Below, piece by piece: positions 32,251 to 39,625 of a stretch of 56,239 bases of DNA. The translations under genes and the position numbers were made by a program. Source of the stretch: a virus; the IMG/VR virus record IMGVR_UViG_3300021197_000101, positions 1 through 56,239 of that record; one strand, written 5' to 3'. The notes under the pieces are model-generated. The model was not told the origin of the DNA, made no database searches, and saw only the letters and a list, made by a program, of their open reading frames with translations. Position 1 is the stretch's first letter. Every line of letters starts with the position of its first letter.

Positions 32251-32276
32251 GTCATTAACATATAGGAGCTAATACA

Positions 32277-32762
32277 ATGACTATTGAAAACACAATCAAA
32301 AATTTCTCAACTAATATCGGTAATGGTATCAACTTAGGTATTCACTTCAAATCAATTATTGATCATGTGATTGCTCAAAGAGATACTACCCCGTTAGTTA
32401 AAATTATTAATGCGGCAATAAATAGAAGCGATAAAGATATTGCTAGCTCAATTCGTTTTACGTTTGGTAAAATATTTGATGGTGCAAAGATTAAAAGTAA
32501 AAATGGTAAAGTTATTTCTATTCAAATCAAAAATGCCAAGTTATCCAATAGTGCTGTTAAAGCTTTATCGGATGTAGCCGGTCAAGTATCTATGAGGGGT
32601 ACAAATTGGAAAAAAGCATTTTCAACTGATACTGAGCCGAAAGCTTTTGATGTAGCATTGTGGGCGGCTAGACAAGCAACGGCTAGACCTACTCAATTAG
32701 AAGCTATGATTGCAGCATTGCAAGCTCAACGTGCAACAGTGAGTAAGAAAAAAGCTGCTTAA
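32277..32762 (+). CDS. First early-region protein, conserved in marine podoviruses
   Basis: The 161-residue protein begins MTIENTIKNFSTNIGNGINLGIHFKSIIDHVIAQRD and ends RPTQLEAMIAALQAQRATVSKKKAA. The pattern TIE..IKNF..NI.NGI.LG.H...I, RSDK...SIR(F/Y)TF and a final QLEAMIAAL recalls early proteins of related marine podoviruses of unknown role. It is basic at its end and helical. AGGAG precedes the ATG. As the first gene of the early operon it may act in host takeover or DNA binding. Confidence 0.7.
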   Translation: MTIENTIKNFSTNIGNGINLGIHFKSIIDHVIAQRDTTPLVKIINAAINRSDKDIASSIRFTFGKIFDGAKIKSKNGKVISIQIKNAKLSNSAVKALSDVAGQVSMRGTNWKKAFSTDTEPKAFDVALWAARQATARPTQLEAMIAALQAQRATVSKKKAA

Positions 32763-32788
32763 TCAAACACTTAAAGTAAATATAGTCT

Positions 32789-32816
32789 AAGCCCTTGCAT
32801 TAATTTGTGAGGGCTT
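32789..32816 (+). terminator. Hairpin after the first early gene
   Basis: AAGCCCT (32789-32795) and AGGGCTT (32810-32816) form a 7-bp stem with a 14-base loop, followed by TAATATAT. It would end or reduce the transcript of the first early gene. A TATAAT box at 32844-32849 after it lacks a clear -35 box. Confidence 0.45.
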
Positions 32817-32876
32817 TAATATATCTACTTAGAAATAGTACGATATAATTGTGTCCAATAAACAAAGAGGTAATGT

Positions 32877-33035
32877 ATGGATTTATTTGTAGTAATTGTC
32901 ACCAATTCTGGTGATGGTGCATGGGTGTATTCCGACCATCAATGTTGGTTGAGTGCATCCGACTCAAGATATGCGGCAGAGAAAGAATGCTCTGGCTGTA
33001 ATGTCATTATTGAAACCATAAAGATAGAGGTGTAA
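32877..33035 (+). CDS. 52-residue early protein
   Basis: With GAGG 6 bases before ATG 32877, the protein reads MDLFVVIVTNSGDGAWVYSD and ends with a three-Cys stretch (HQCWLSA, KECSGCNVII). It has a hydrophobic start but no clear signal peptide. The next gene begins 2 bases after its stop. Not recognised. Confidence 0.6.
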   Translation: MDLFVVIVTNSGDGAWVYSDHQCWLSASDSRYAAEKECSGCNVIIETIKIEV

Positions 33036-33036
33036 T

Positions 33037-33252
33037 ATGAATAAATGGGATGACGCACTAGGTGCGTTTGGACGTAGGTATGAGCTGTGGACTAACGGCT
33101 ATGGCTCATGGATAGTGCGCTCTTTTAACGTGCAAGGTGACCTTGCCAAGAGTAAACTGTATGACAATTATGGTGATGCAGTGTTGCATTTTTTGACCTA
33201 CACTACGCCAGTGGTGGGTCTGGATAATGAATATGAAATGGAGGTGTTCTAA
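33037..33252 (+). CDS. 71-residue early protein
   Basis: The protein (MNKWDDALGAFGRRYELWTNGYG...) is aromatic-rich and acidic at its end. It is packed between two small genes with 1-2-base gaps. No family was recognised; it is one of a series of small early genes at 32877-33938 that may modify the host. Confidence 0.6.
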   Translation: MNKWDDALGAFGRRYELWTNGYGSWIVRSFNVQGDLAKSKLYDNYGDAVLHFLTYTTPVVGLDNEYEMEVF

Positions 33253-33253
33253 T

Positions 33254-33493
33254 ATGTATAGAATAAATGTGTCTAAGCGTAAGCTAGAACGTAGGTGGAC
33301 TGTGGGTATGAATGAGTATGCCTACGTCCATTACTTCAGGATAAACACGCCCTTATTGCCTAAAGAGGAATTTATTATGGGTGATAATTTGACAGACTTG
33401 GTGAGTGAAATGCGTTCTATTTATCCTGAACCTGAGTTCAAGGTGGACGTGTGGGAAACTCCTACTGTACCAGATAGGAAGGTGGAAATATGA
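33254..33493 (+). CDS. 79-residue early protein
   Basis: ATG 33254, 1 base after the preceding stop and behind GGAGG, gives MYRINVSKRKLERRWTVGMNEY and an acidic C-terminal half with YPEPEFKVDVWETP. An earlier in-frame ATG at 33227 lies inside the previous gene and is unlikely. Not recognised. Confidence 0.62.
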   Translation: MYRINVSKRKLERRWTVGMNEYAYVHYFRINTPLLPKEEFIMGDNLTDLVSEMRSIYPEPEFKVDVWETPTVPDRKVEI

Positions 33494-33603
33494 AATTAAT
33501 AAAGCGTGGCTACAAATATATCTTATATGATGATGATGGCCGTATTGTAATAATATCTACTGACCGTAGAATATGTGAAGGGATTATGAATGATGACACA
33601 TAA
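33490..33603 (+). CDS. 37-residue early microprotein
   Basis: The ATG overlaps the preceding stop (ATGA), with AAGGTGG just before. The peptide MKLIKRGYKYILYDDDGRIV is followed by a beta-type stretch and a final MNDDT. It overlaps the next gene by 14 bases. A beta-hairpin is suggested by the DDDG turn; the role is unknown. Confidence 0.55.
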   Translation: MKLIKRGYKYILYDDDGRIVIISTDRRICEGIMNDDT

Positions 33604-33808
33604 AGTAATATTGGATGGATGGTACGAGACTGAAGGTGGTCTCTTACCTATCTATGAGGAAGGCACTAGCCTCAATGAAATAGTGTATCGTCTGCAAAAA
33701 GATGATGAGGACTTTGGCCATACTGATATGGAGTTTGAACTAGAACTGCCCAGTGGTGAGGTCAAAGATGTAGCTAAACTAATCAGTCGTATAGTCACTA
33801 ATGCCTAG
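33590..33808 (+). CDS. 72-residue acidic early protein
   Basis: The start is ATG 33590 or 33593 (MMTHKVILDGWYETEGGLLPIYE...), with AAGGG before it. It is strongly acidic (DDEDFGHTDMEFELELPSGE), a feature of phage proteins that mimic DNA or bind host enzymes, but nothing specific was recognised. It overlaps the next gene by 8 bases. Confidence 0.6.
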   Translation: MMTHKVILDGWYETEGGLLPIYEEGTSLNEIVYRLQKDDEDFGHTDMEFELELPSGEVKDVAKLISRIVTNA

Positions 33809-33938
33809 TGTCTATGTGCCTGTAAAATTGTATGTCGATGACATACTTATATGTACTATCCACAAAGCCAGTGTGGGTGGTTTAATCCAAGCCCTAAATA
33901 GTAAGGGTATCTTTAACATTTCTGTAGAGGAGAAATAA
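33801..33938 (+). CDS. 45-residue early protein
   Basis: ATG 33801 lies inside the end of the previous gene. The peptide MPSVYVPVKLYVDDILICTI continues with HKASVGGLIQALNSKGIFNISVEEK, a beta-beta-alpha-like pattern. Its end carries the ribosome site (GAGGAG) of the next gene. Not recognised. Confidence 0.55.
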   Translation: MPSVYVPVKLYVDDILICTIHKASVGGLIQALNSKGIFNISVEEK

Positions 33939-33940
33939 AC

Positions 33941-34309
33941 ATGGCAAATTCTAAAGGACATCGTTACGCAAATTCATTCAAGCATGAGGTGTGCCAATAC
34001 TATGAGCATCACACACGCAATGACACAGAGGCCAAGTATGGTGTGGCAGGGAAAACTATAAGTAAGTGGCGTGTGGCTCTAGGTTACCGCAACAAATTCT
34101 TTGGCCGCAATATGTACACTGAAGGTATGCAACCTGCCTTGAAGAAACGTCAGCAAAGGGATTGGATGGTTACGAAAAAAGATAATGCATTCCTGTTAAA
34201 TGAGGTGAGTGACTTGAGAATTGAACTCATGAATAAAGACATGGATAATCTGTGGCTAAAAGAAAAGCTAATAGCTATAGCTGATGCTATCAAAACTATG
34301 GAGGCGTAA
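33941..34309 (+). CDS. Early helix-turn-helix protein, transposase-type HTH
   Basis: The 122-residue protein has SFKHEVCQYYEHHTRNDTEAKYGVAGKTISKWRVALGYRNK (about 12-52), the pattern of an OrfA/Sigma-like helix-turn-helix (recognition helix around AGKTISKWR). A C-terminal coiled coil (FLLNEVSDLRIELMNKDMDNLWLKEKL) suggests a dimer. It is the best candidate in the window for a DNA-binding regulator of the palindromic control region. GGAG lies 9 bases before the ATG. No transposase domain follows. Confidence 0.65.
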   Translation: MANSKGHRYANSFKHEVCQYYEHHTRNDTEAKYGVAGKTISKWRVALGYRNKFFGRNMYTEGMQPALKKRQQRDWMVTKKDNAFLLNEVSDLRIELMNKDMDNLWLKEKLIAIADAIKTMEA

Positions 34310-34800
34310 TGAATATATTTGCATTTGACAAGTGTCCGATGCGGTCTGCTCTGTGGTTGGATGACATTCGTAAGAACAAGATGATACTTGAGTCTGCACA
34401 AATGTTGTCCACCGCAGTCAGAGCCTTGTGTCCTGACACTACACTTGAAGTCTACAAATCTGCATACCTAAACCATCCATGCAGTAAGTGGGCTAGACAG
34501 TCTCGTGCTAACTTCCAGTGGCTACTACACCACATGAGTTGGCTATACAATCAGAAATCTGGAGACCACAAGTCTGCCAGACTGATACCTAGGTTCCAAA
34601 AGTATGCAGATGGTGGAGATTTTCCAGATGAATACTTGACACCGTTTGCAAACTGTGCTAGGAATTTAGAACGTGGAGTTGATTATTCAGAAGTAGATGA
34701 TGTGCATCAAGCATATCGAATGTATATGAATGATCGTTGGAAAGAACGTAACATCACCCTGACTTGGCGTTGGGGTGAGGAGCCAGATTGGAGGTCTTAA
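34309..34800 (+). CDS. Conserved phage protein of the MNIF..D..P family
   Basis: The 163-residue protein begins MNIFAFDKCPMRSALWLDDIRKNKMILESAQMLSTAV. Phage proteins with 'MNIF.LD.DP..A......KH..KMI.E.AQ(M/L)L.TA' are common and uncharacterised. The usual CDKHV seems replaced here by LDDIRK. The C-terminal part includes SKWARQSRANFQWLLHH and is Trp-rich. Coupled to both neighbours (TAATG at its start). Confidence 0.72.
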   Translation: MNIFAFDKCPMRSALWLDDIRKNKMILESAQMLSTAVRALCPDTTLEVYKSAYLNHPCSKWARQSRANFQWLLHHMSWLYNQKSGDHKSARLIPRFQKYADGGDFPDEYLTPFANCARNLERGVDYSEVDDVHQAYRMYMNDRWKERNITLTWRWGEEPDWRS

Positions 34801-34801
34801 T

Positions 34802-36451
34802 ATGGCAAATTACACACTCGTTCCAGTAAATACTGATGAGATTAGAAACCATTATGGTGATGATGTATGTGACAAGCTTGTACCATATCAACCACACCTG
34901 TTTGATAATCTTATGTGGGGTAGTGACGATGGTAAACCCACACTCGTTGGTGGTAATGTACAGCTATCTGATGGTAGCTTGTACTACTTGGTTACACCAG
35001 AGAAGTATGGTTTCGTAGTCAAGAAACAGTATCGTGAAGATCCTAACGAGACTGACCCTGTGCTTCGTGAATGGGGTGACTATGATGGTGCATTGTTTAA
35101 TGTCAGTGATCACACCATACAAGATTGGTTTCTGGCTATCATCAATGGTACTGATATATCTTATCAAGGTGATAAGCTATTTACCAGTAATGCTTTCAAA
35201 CCTAAGTACAGGTTACGAGCATTCAACTGTAGACGTTCCACCCAGTATACAGGTAAGATCACCTTGTACAAATCACACAAGGATTTAGATGATGATCGTG
35301 AGACTGCTATGCGACCTGCTCGTGCTATCAAGCTTATGTTCCCTGAGTTCGATCACAATACACTCAATGAGATTACTGATGCATACCTACAGAAGTTTGC
35401 ACCCCGTAAGCTTGTACTTCATACATCTCAAGATCCAGATGCTTTCAAGCTTGCATACTCTGGTGAGCAATCTAACTGTGAGAACATAGAGACTAGCTAC
35501 AAGAGAAAGCATATGTCTCACAGCTGTATGCGATACCCCTTTGACCACCTACCTCAACATCCTGCCGAGGCTTATGCTAGTGGTGACTTCAAGATTATCT
35601 ATGTACTGGATCAAGATGGTCTAGTGTGTAGTAGATGTGTGGTTGCTATGAATACTAATGACCCATCAAATGCACCCCAAGCTGGCCCGATCTATGGTGT
35701 ATCCGAGCAGTCTATTGACATGATCAATGCTCATCTTGTGGATATGTCTGCTCTCATGGCAAGTAGTGCTGACTGGTCTGGTGCTAAACTATGTAGGATA
35801 CCTAACCCTGACGGTGATGGTTTCGTTGCACCTTACCTAGATGTCGGCCCACAATCACTGGATGATGACGGTAAGCATCTTATTATAGACAGCTACGGTA
35901 GTATTGATGCCAGTTGCTACAGTGGTATACTTGGCGGCTATGAGTACACATGTAGATGTTGTGAAGAGGGTCTCAATCAAGATGAGGCATACTTCTCAGA
36001 GACTACAGAGGAATACTACTGTGAGTCCTGTTACTACGAGGAGCATATGTACTGTGACTATGCAGGAACAGATGTACACAGAGATGATACTACTATGGTA
36101 TACATCATGGGTAGTAGTGGTCACAGATATCCTGAGAGAGTAGCTACCAGTGTCATTGAGTACGGTGATGACTTTATTCACTGTGATAGTGACGGTGAGT
36201 ATTGGGACTGTGACAGTGCTGTATACATTGAGTCTGAGGATATCTGGTGTGACCCGATTACTCTTGAGGCTGATTACTTTGAGTGTGATTGGACTAACGA
36301 GTGGTATTCCAATGATGATATGTGTAGAACTGAGGACGGTGAGAAGGTGTGTAAGCAAGCACTGGATGACCATGATGAAGAGTGGTATCTCAGAAAGAGA
36401 GATGGCATCTACTACACTAAACCAGAACCATTAAATGAAGAGGAGCTATAA
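34802..36451 (+). CDS. Large Cys-rich protein coupled to a metallopeptidase gene
   Basis: I chose ATG 34802 (GGAGG 7 bases before) giving 549 residues. The middle carries HSCMRYPFDHLPQHPAEAYASGDFKIIYVLDQDGLVCSRCVV (about 235-280), a motif set found in uncharacterised phage proteins. The C-terminal 170 residues hold a run of zinc-finger-like Cys clusters, with CRCC, YYCESCYYEEHMYC, CDSDGEYWDC and further single Cys, and very many D, E and Y. Several zinc knuckles in series are likely. Its stop overlaps the next start (TAATG), so the two proteins are made together. Function unknown. Confidence 0.72.
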   Translation: MANYTLVPVNTDEIRNHYGDDVCDKLVPYQPHLFDNLMWGSDDGKPTLVGGNVQLSDGSLYYLVTPEKYGFVVKKQYREDPNETDPVLREWGDYDGALFNVSDHTIQDWFLAIINGTDISYQGDKLFTSNAFKPKYRLRAFNCRRSTQYTGKITLYKSHKDLDDDRETAMRPARAIKLMFPEFDHNTLNEITDAYLQKFAPRKLVLHTSQDPDAFKLAYSGEQSNCENIETSYKRKHMSHSCMRYPFDHLPQHPAEAYASGDFKIIYVLDQDGLVCSRCVVAMNTNDPSNAPQAGPIYGVSEQSIDMINAHLVDMSALMASSADWSGAKLCRIPNPDGDGFVAPYLDVGPQSLDDDGKHLIIDSYGSIDASCYSGILGGYEYTCRCCEEGLNQDEAYFSETTEEYYCESCYYEEHMYCDYAGTDVHRDDTTMVYIMGSSGHRYPERVATSVIEYGDDFIHCDSDGEYWDCDSAVYIESEDIWCDPITLEADYFECDWTNEWYSNDDMCRTEDGEKVCKQALDDHDEEWYLRKRDGIYYTKPEPLNEEEL

Positions 36452-37431
36452 TGTATAGTATAATAGAAATGTTGGGGTACATGAGACCCCAAGGATCAGA
36501 CGCACAGCAATTGTTTTGTGAACGATTCATCGAACCAACCTTTGGCAAACCTGATGAGCATGGTAACTACATCTTGCAGATAGGCCACAAACCCAAGCGT
36601 TGCTTTACTGCACACCATGACACTGTGCATAGACAGGGCGGTATGCAAAAGTTAGTTGTTACCAATGACGTAGTGACCGTAGCTGATCCTAAAGTATCTA
36701 GCTGTCTGGGTGCTGACTGTACCTCTGGTGTATACGTCATACTGTCTATGATTGAGGCAGGTATTGAAGGTACGTATGTCATTCACGCAGCTGAAGAGGT
36801 TGGATGTAAGGGTAGCATGGAGATGGTAAGAGACTATCCTATGTGGCTTACCTACACCAAGGCTGTAATATCTTTTGACAGGTACGGTGACAACTCTGTG
36901 ATCACACACCAGATGGGCTTTCGTACTGCATCAGATGCCTTTGCTAATTCATTTGCAGATGCACTCAATATGCCACAGCTCAAGCCTGATACTGGTGGTT
37001 CATACACTGACAGTAATGAGTATGCTGAGATTGTACCTGAGTGTACTAACATCAGTGTTGGTTACTACAGTCAACACAGTACCACTGAGTCACAGGACTT
37101 AGCCTACCTAGAGAAGCTAGTGTATGCATTGGAGAATGCTGACTGGTCTAAGCTAGTGTATGAGCGTGACCCAACTGTTGTCGAGACTATCAGCAGAAGT
37201 AGTCGGTATGGGTACAGCTTTGGCTATGATGACTATGGTTTAGGTAGTTTCAAATACGAAAGTAGTATGGATAATGTAGGTCAACTCTTTGAGATTGTCG
37301 CAGATAATCCTTTTGCTGTCGCTGAGTTACTAGACTCACTAGGTATGACACCACTAGACTTAATGGAGGAGTGTAAGATAGATGATCCTAATCTATATAA
37401 TAAAATACAAGATACTAGATATAGTATGTGA
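36451..37431 (+). CDS. M28/M42-type zinc metallopeptidase or related amidohydrolase
   Basis: The 326-residue protein shows all expected features of the di-zinc peptidase fold: AHHDTVH (H55, D57), LGADCTSG (bridging D89), HAAEEVG (E115 catalytic, E116 ligand), SFDRYG (D143) and QHSTTES (H209). Its length fits the catalytic domain with a C-terminal extension. No signal peptide is seen, so it acts in the cytoplasm. It follows the Cys-rich protein with overlapping codons. Possible substrates are host peptides, a modified phage product or a small metabolite; none is shown. Confidence 0.75.
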   Translation: MYSIIEMLGYMRPQGSDAQQLFCERFIEPTFGKPDEHGNYILQIGHKPKRCFTAHHDTVHRQGGMQKLVVTNDVVTVADPKVSSCLGADCTSGVYVILSMIEAGIEGTYVIHAAEEVGCKGSMEMVRDYPMWLTYTKAVISFDRYGDNSVITHQMGFRTASDAFANSFADALNMPQLKPDTGGSYTDSNEYAEIVPECTNISVGYYSQHSTTESQDLAYLEKLVYALENADWSKLVYERDPTVVETISRSSRYGYSFGYDDYGLGSFKYESSMDNVGQLFEIVADNPFAVAELLDSLGMTPLDLMEECKIDDPNLYNKIQDTRYSM

Positions 37432-37442
37432 CACTGTGTCAC
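37428..37442. promoter_or_regulatory. GTGACAC palindrome at the peptidase stop codon
   Basis: GTGACAC-T-GTGTCAC is a perfect 15-bp inverted repeat covering the peptidase stop codon and lying 18 bases before the next promoter candidate. No T-run follows, so an operator is more likely than a terminator. Confidence 0.4.
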
Positions 37443-37460
37443 GCTTGACTAAGATATGAT

Positions 37461-37489
37461 TTGCATATATGTATTACTTAAAGTATAAC
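37461..37489 (+). promoter_or_regulatory. Sigma-70-like promoter before the integrase operon
   Basis: TTGCAT (37461-37466), 17 bases and TATAAC (37484-37489) match the layout of the packaging promoter candidate at 26257-26285. The spacer and -10 box include an inverted TACTTTAAGTA copy (37475-37485), so whatever binds that repeat would overlap the polymerase. Confidence 0.45.
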
Positions 37490-37549
37490 TATAGGTATTT
37501 AATAATTATAATTAAAAGTTATTATATACTTTAAGTTAAACTTTAAGTA
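37475..37549. repeat. TACTTTAAGT repeat cluster upstream of the integrase
   Basis: One inverted (37475-37485) and two direct copies (37527-37536, 37540-37549) of the repeat lie within 75 bp. Counting the three at 30885-30980, the repeat borders the early segment on both sides. Arm-type integrase sites or operators are both possible. Confidence 0.5.
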
Positions 37550-37562
37550 CGGAAAGGATGAC

Positions 37563-37628
37563 ATGGAAGTATACCGAAAACCTGACGACTCACATGATGA
37601 TTGCACACACTGGATAGGAAAGATATGA
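37563..37628 (+). CDS. 21-residue leader peptide coupled to the integrase
   Basis: ATG 37563, with AAGGA 4-5 bases before it, encodes the 21 residues starting MEVYRKPDDSHDDCTHWIGK. Its stop overlaps the integrase ATG (ATGA at 37625-37628). Coupling may set the level of integrase. Being this short it could be non-functional as a protein. Confidence 0.45.
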   Translation: MEVYRKPDDSHDDCTHWIGKI

Positions 37629-38509
37629 AACTTAAAGATGCTATGAACAAATACTTTAGAACCAGACAGTTTAGCTCCCTGTCTAGATCCTCTCAACTAA
37701 ACTATGAGTATGCTCTAGCATCTATCTGTCGTATGTCTGTTATGGGCAAGACACTTGGCAATGTTAACATCAAGAAGATTAGCTCTGCTATGTGTCTGGA
37801 GATATACGATACAGTAGAACTAGAAACCTCAACATCAAATGCAAACCATATTGCTAGAGTGTTTTCAGTTCTTATGAATTTTCTAATCTCAATAGACGAG
37901 ATACCAAACAACCAGATGGCTAGAGTCAAGAAGAGATCAAGCGAACCTAGATCTGTGGTATGGACACATGACCAAGTGATGTCTTTTCTTGACTCTGCCT
38001 TCAGTAATTTTGAATGGAGAAACATAGGGCTAATTGTCCTCATGTGTTATGAGTGGGGACAGAGACCAATAGACATTCGTAACTTGACTTGGGAATCAGT
38101 TGACCTAGAACAAGGTAAAGTTACAATCACCCAAACTAAACGTGGTGCTACCGTTGAGCTACCAATACCTGACAACTTATTAGATATGCTAACTGAACAG
38201 AAAAAGGATTGGGACTTTCAAGAATATGTAGTACCTCATCACAGGACACAGGACAGCGCCTATAGACCACTAACAGTATCCCAGATGACCTCCCTGCTTG
38301 GAGAAGTTAAGGCTACTGTAGGGCTTCCTGATGACCTGCGAGTTGGTGACTTGAGAAAGACTGCGATAGTACAGATGATTGAAAGTGGAGTAGATCACCT
38401 AGCTATTCAGTCTGTCTCTGGTCATAAGAGTGTGTCAAGTTTAAATCCCTATAATAAATTTAGTTTAAAGACAGCACAGTCTGCTTTGGAAAGGAGACAA
38501 AGACAATGA
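37625..38509 (+). CDS. int: Tyrosine recombinase (integrase)
   Basis: The 294-residue protein has an N-terminal SAM-like core-binding domain (about 1-105) and a catalytic domain with R in WGQRPIDIRNL, K in TQTKRGATVELPIP, R in GDLRKTA, H in SGHKS and Y in NPYNKF. The first His of the usual H-x-x-R box is replaced by Gly (GDLR). I set the start at ATG 37625, overlapping the leader stop; a TTG at 37601 is unlikely. It may integrate the phage or resolve genome ends. It leads the replication operon. Confidence 0.85.
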   Translation: MKLKDAMNKYFRTRQFSSLSRSSQLNYEYALASICRMSVMGKTLGNVNIKKISSAMCLEIYDTVELETSTSNANHIARVFSVLMNFLISIDEIPNNQMARVKKRSSEPRSVVWTHDQVMSFLDSAFSNFEWRNIGLIVLMCYEWGQRPIDIRNLTWESVDLEQGKVTITQTKRGATVELPIPDNLLDMLTEQKKDWDFQEYVVPHHRTQDSAYRPLTVSQMTSLLGEVKATVGLPDDLRVGDLRKTAIVQMIESGVDHLAIQSVSGHKSVSSLNPYNKFSLKTAQSALERRQRQ

Positions 38510-38745
38510 CGCAACCACAGTATTTACACGCACATGCAAGGTGCAAGTATGAACCAACACAGATACAAAAACAATTAGAGTGTAGACTGTTTGGTAAAAC
38601 ATTTCGTAGTGTAGCCGCAGCTGCTAGAGAGTATGGTCTTGCCCTGTCTACAGCCTATGAGTATCACCACAATCATATACACAGAGAAACATTTCCTAAC
38701 AGGAAACGATGGGATAAATGGAGGAACAAACATGAAGCTATATAA
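38506..38745 (+). CDS. Small HTH-like protein after the integrase
   Basis: The 79-residue protein overlaps the integrase stop (ATGA). It contains CRLFGKTFRSVAAAAREYGLALSTAYEYHHNHIHRETFPNRKRW, where SVAAAAREYGLALSTAYEYH is a good helix-turn-helix, and it is basic. It could be an excisionase or regulator by position. That role is inference. Confidence 0.65.
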   Translation: MTQPQYLHAHARCKYEPTQIQKQLECRLFGKTFRSVAAAAREYGLALSTAYEYHHNHIHRETFPNRKRWDKWRNKHEAI

Positions 38746-39055
38746 AAACAGTGATGGTGTATGGGCAGGAACACAGGCCGATGCACGTAAGATGTGCGGC
38801 AAGGACTACACTGTAGTTGATGTACCAGTGGATAAGCCTAGCTTACTGATGTTTCTTAATGCTAACAAGGTAGGCTCTAGTAGTGGTAACGAAATGATTA
38901 AAGCAGAACAAGAGATGATTGATGACCGCAACTCTCAGAGTGCTATGTCATGGATCAGATGGAGCCACGACTGCATGTGTAGAGGACAGTATGAAGATGC
39001 AAAAGAAATGCTACGTAAGGGATTAGAGTTAGCAAGAAAGGATAATGACCAATGA
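38732..39055 (+). CDS. 107-residue protein of the replication operon
   Basis: ATG 38732 (GGAGG 7 bases before) gives MKLYKNSDGVWAGTQADARKMCGKDYTVVDVPVDKPSLLMFLN, an opening that recurs in phage proteins of unknown function, followed by an acidic helical part and a TPR-like WIRWSHDCMCRGQYEDAKEMLRKGLELAR. It overlaps the previous gene by 14 bases. No function known. Confidence 0.68.
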   Translation: MKLYKNSDGVWAGTQADARKMCGKDYTVVDVPVDKPSLLMFLNANKVGSSSGNEMIKAEQEMIDDRNSQSAMSWIRWSHDCMCRGQYEDAKEMLRKGLELARKDNDQ

Positions 39056-39222
39056 TGTGGATATTAGTTTGGATGCAACTTGTAACTAATCAAGGAGTTG
39101 ATTACTACCAGTTGGGTAACTACGGTAAGAAAGAAGAGTGCCAGTTAGCATTGAAAGAAGCGGTGGTTCTTGTCAACCATAGCTCAGAAACACTGGCTTG
39201 TTTGGAGATAGATACAAGATGA
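39052..39222 (+). CDS. Small exported-type protein with two Cys
   Basis: ATG 39052 overlaps the preceding stop. The 56 residues start MMWILVWMQLVTNQG, a short hydrophobic leader, then YGKKEECQLALKEA and LACLEID. The Cys spacing matches the proteins at 29000-29185 and 39407-39625. It is probably periplasmic with a disulphide; function unknown. Confidence 0.62.
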   Translation: MMWILVWMQLVTNQGVDYYQLGNYGKKEECQLALKEAVVLVNHSSETLACLEIDTR

Positions 39223-39410
39223 TTGATGTAGAAATGTGGGCTATTAAAGATGTGACAACTAACAAACTTGTAAGAAACAAATGGTCTAGGTATCTTTTTG
39301 TAAGGAAACCTGCCTATTGGAATATGAATTTACCGGGATACTATAGTAACAATGGTGGCATGAAAAAACTCGAACCAATTAAAGTTAGGGTAACGGAGAT
39401 ACAAGAATGA
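39219..39410 (+). CDS. 63-residue protein
   Basis: ATG 39219 overlaps the preceding stop (ATGA). The basic, aromatic-rich sequence starts MIDVEMWAIKDVTTNKLVRN and contains YLFVRKPAYWN and MKKLEPIKVRVTEIQE. Its end overlaps the next start (ATGA). Not recognised. Confidence 0.6.
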   Translation: MIDVEMWAIKDVTTNKLVRNKWSRYLFVRKPAYWNMNLPGYYSNNGGMKKLEPIKVRVTEIQE

Positions 39411-39625
39411 ATTGGGTAATACTAGTGACCTTAACTGTAGGCAATCCTTTCATTGTCTTTAATAAATATTTTGAACATGAGGATGCTTGTGTAAGTTACG
39501 TCAACAACCCTGCCCATTATGATACACTTGCGATAGAGATAATAGCAGTGGCAGGTTTCAATGATCCTGTTACAGGCATAGTTTGCCTACCAGAAAGTAG
39601 GGTAGATAAAAGGAGAAAGAGTTAA
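39407..39625 (+). CDS. Small exported-type protein with two Cys
   Basis: The 72-residue protein starts MNWVILVTLTVGNPF (hydrophobic), with FEHEDACVSYVNN and GIVCLPESR. This is the third member of the small leader-plus-two-Cys group in the window. ATGA and TAATG overlaps link it to both neighbours. Confidence 0.62.
   Translation: MNWVILVTLTVGNPFIVFNKYFEHEDACVSYVNNPAHYDTLAIEIIAVAGFNDPVTGIVCLPESRVDKRRKS

Larger units (their letters stand above)
31610..32276 (+). other. Gene-free, hairpin-rich region upstream of the early operon
   Basis: No credible gene is seen from 30882 to 32276; this half is less AT-rich than the part before it. Inverted repeats include CTAATCA/TGATTAG (31809-31833), ATAATAA/TTATTAT closed by a GCAA tetraloop (32009-32026), TCGCA/TGCGA with an inner GCA/TGC (32051-32074), and TATCAATACCTATTGATA (32141-32158), a perfect 18-bp palindrome. 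It may encode a small RNA, hold the replication origin, or both; nothing here settles which. Confidence 0.4.

Noticed and set aside
30882-32276. tRNA genes or a tRNA-derived attachment site
   Set aside because: No GTTCGA-type T-arm or cloverleaf could be drawn in the non-coding strips; the same applies to 37432-37562.
33941-34309. Insertion-sequence transposase fragment
   Set aside because: Only the HTH type is shared with OrfA-like proteins; no catalytic domain, no terminal repeats, and the gene is well fitted into the early operon.
37625-38509. Phage-encoded RNA polymerase or lysogeny repressor near the integrase
   Set aside because: None of the frames in the early region shows polymerase motifs or a CI-type HTH plus peptidase layout.
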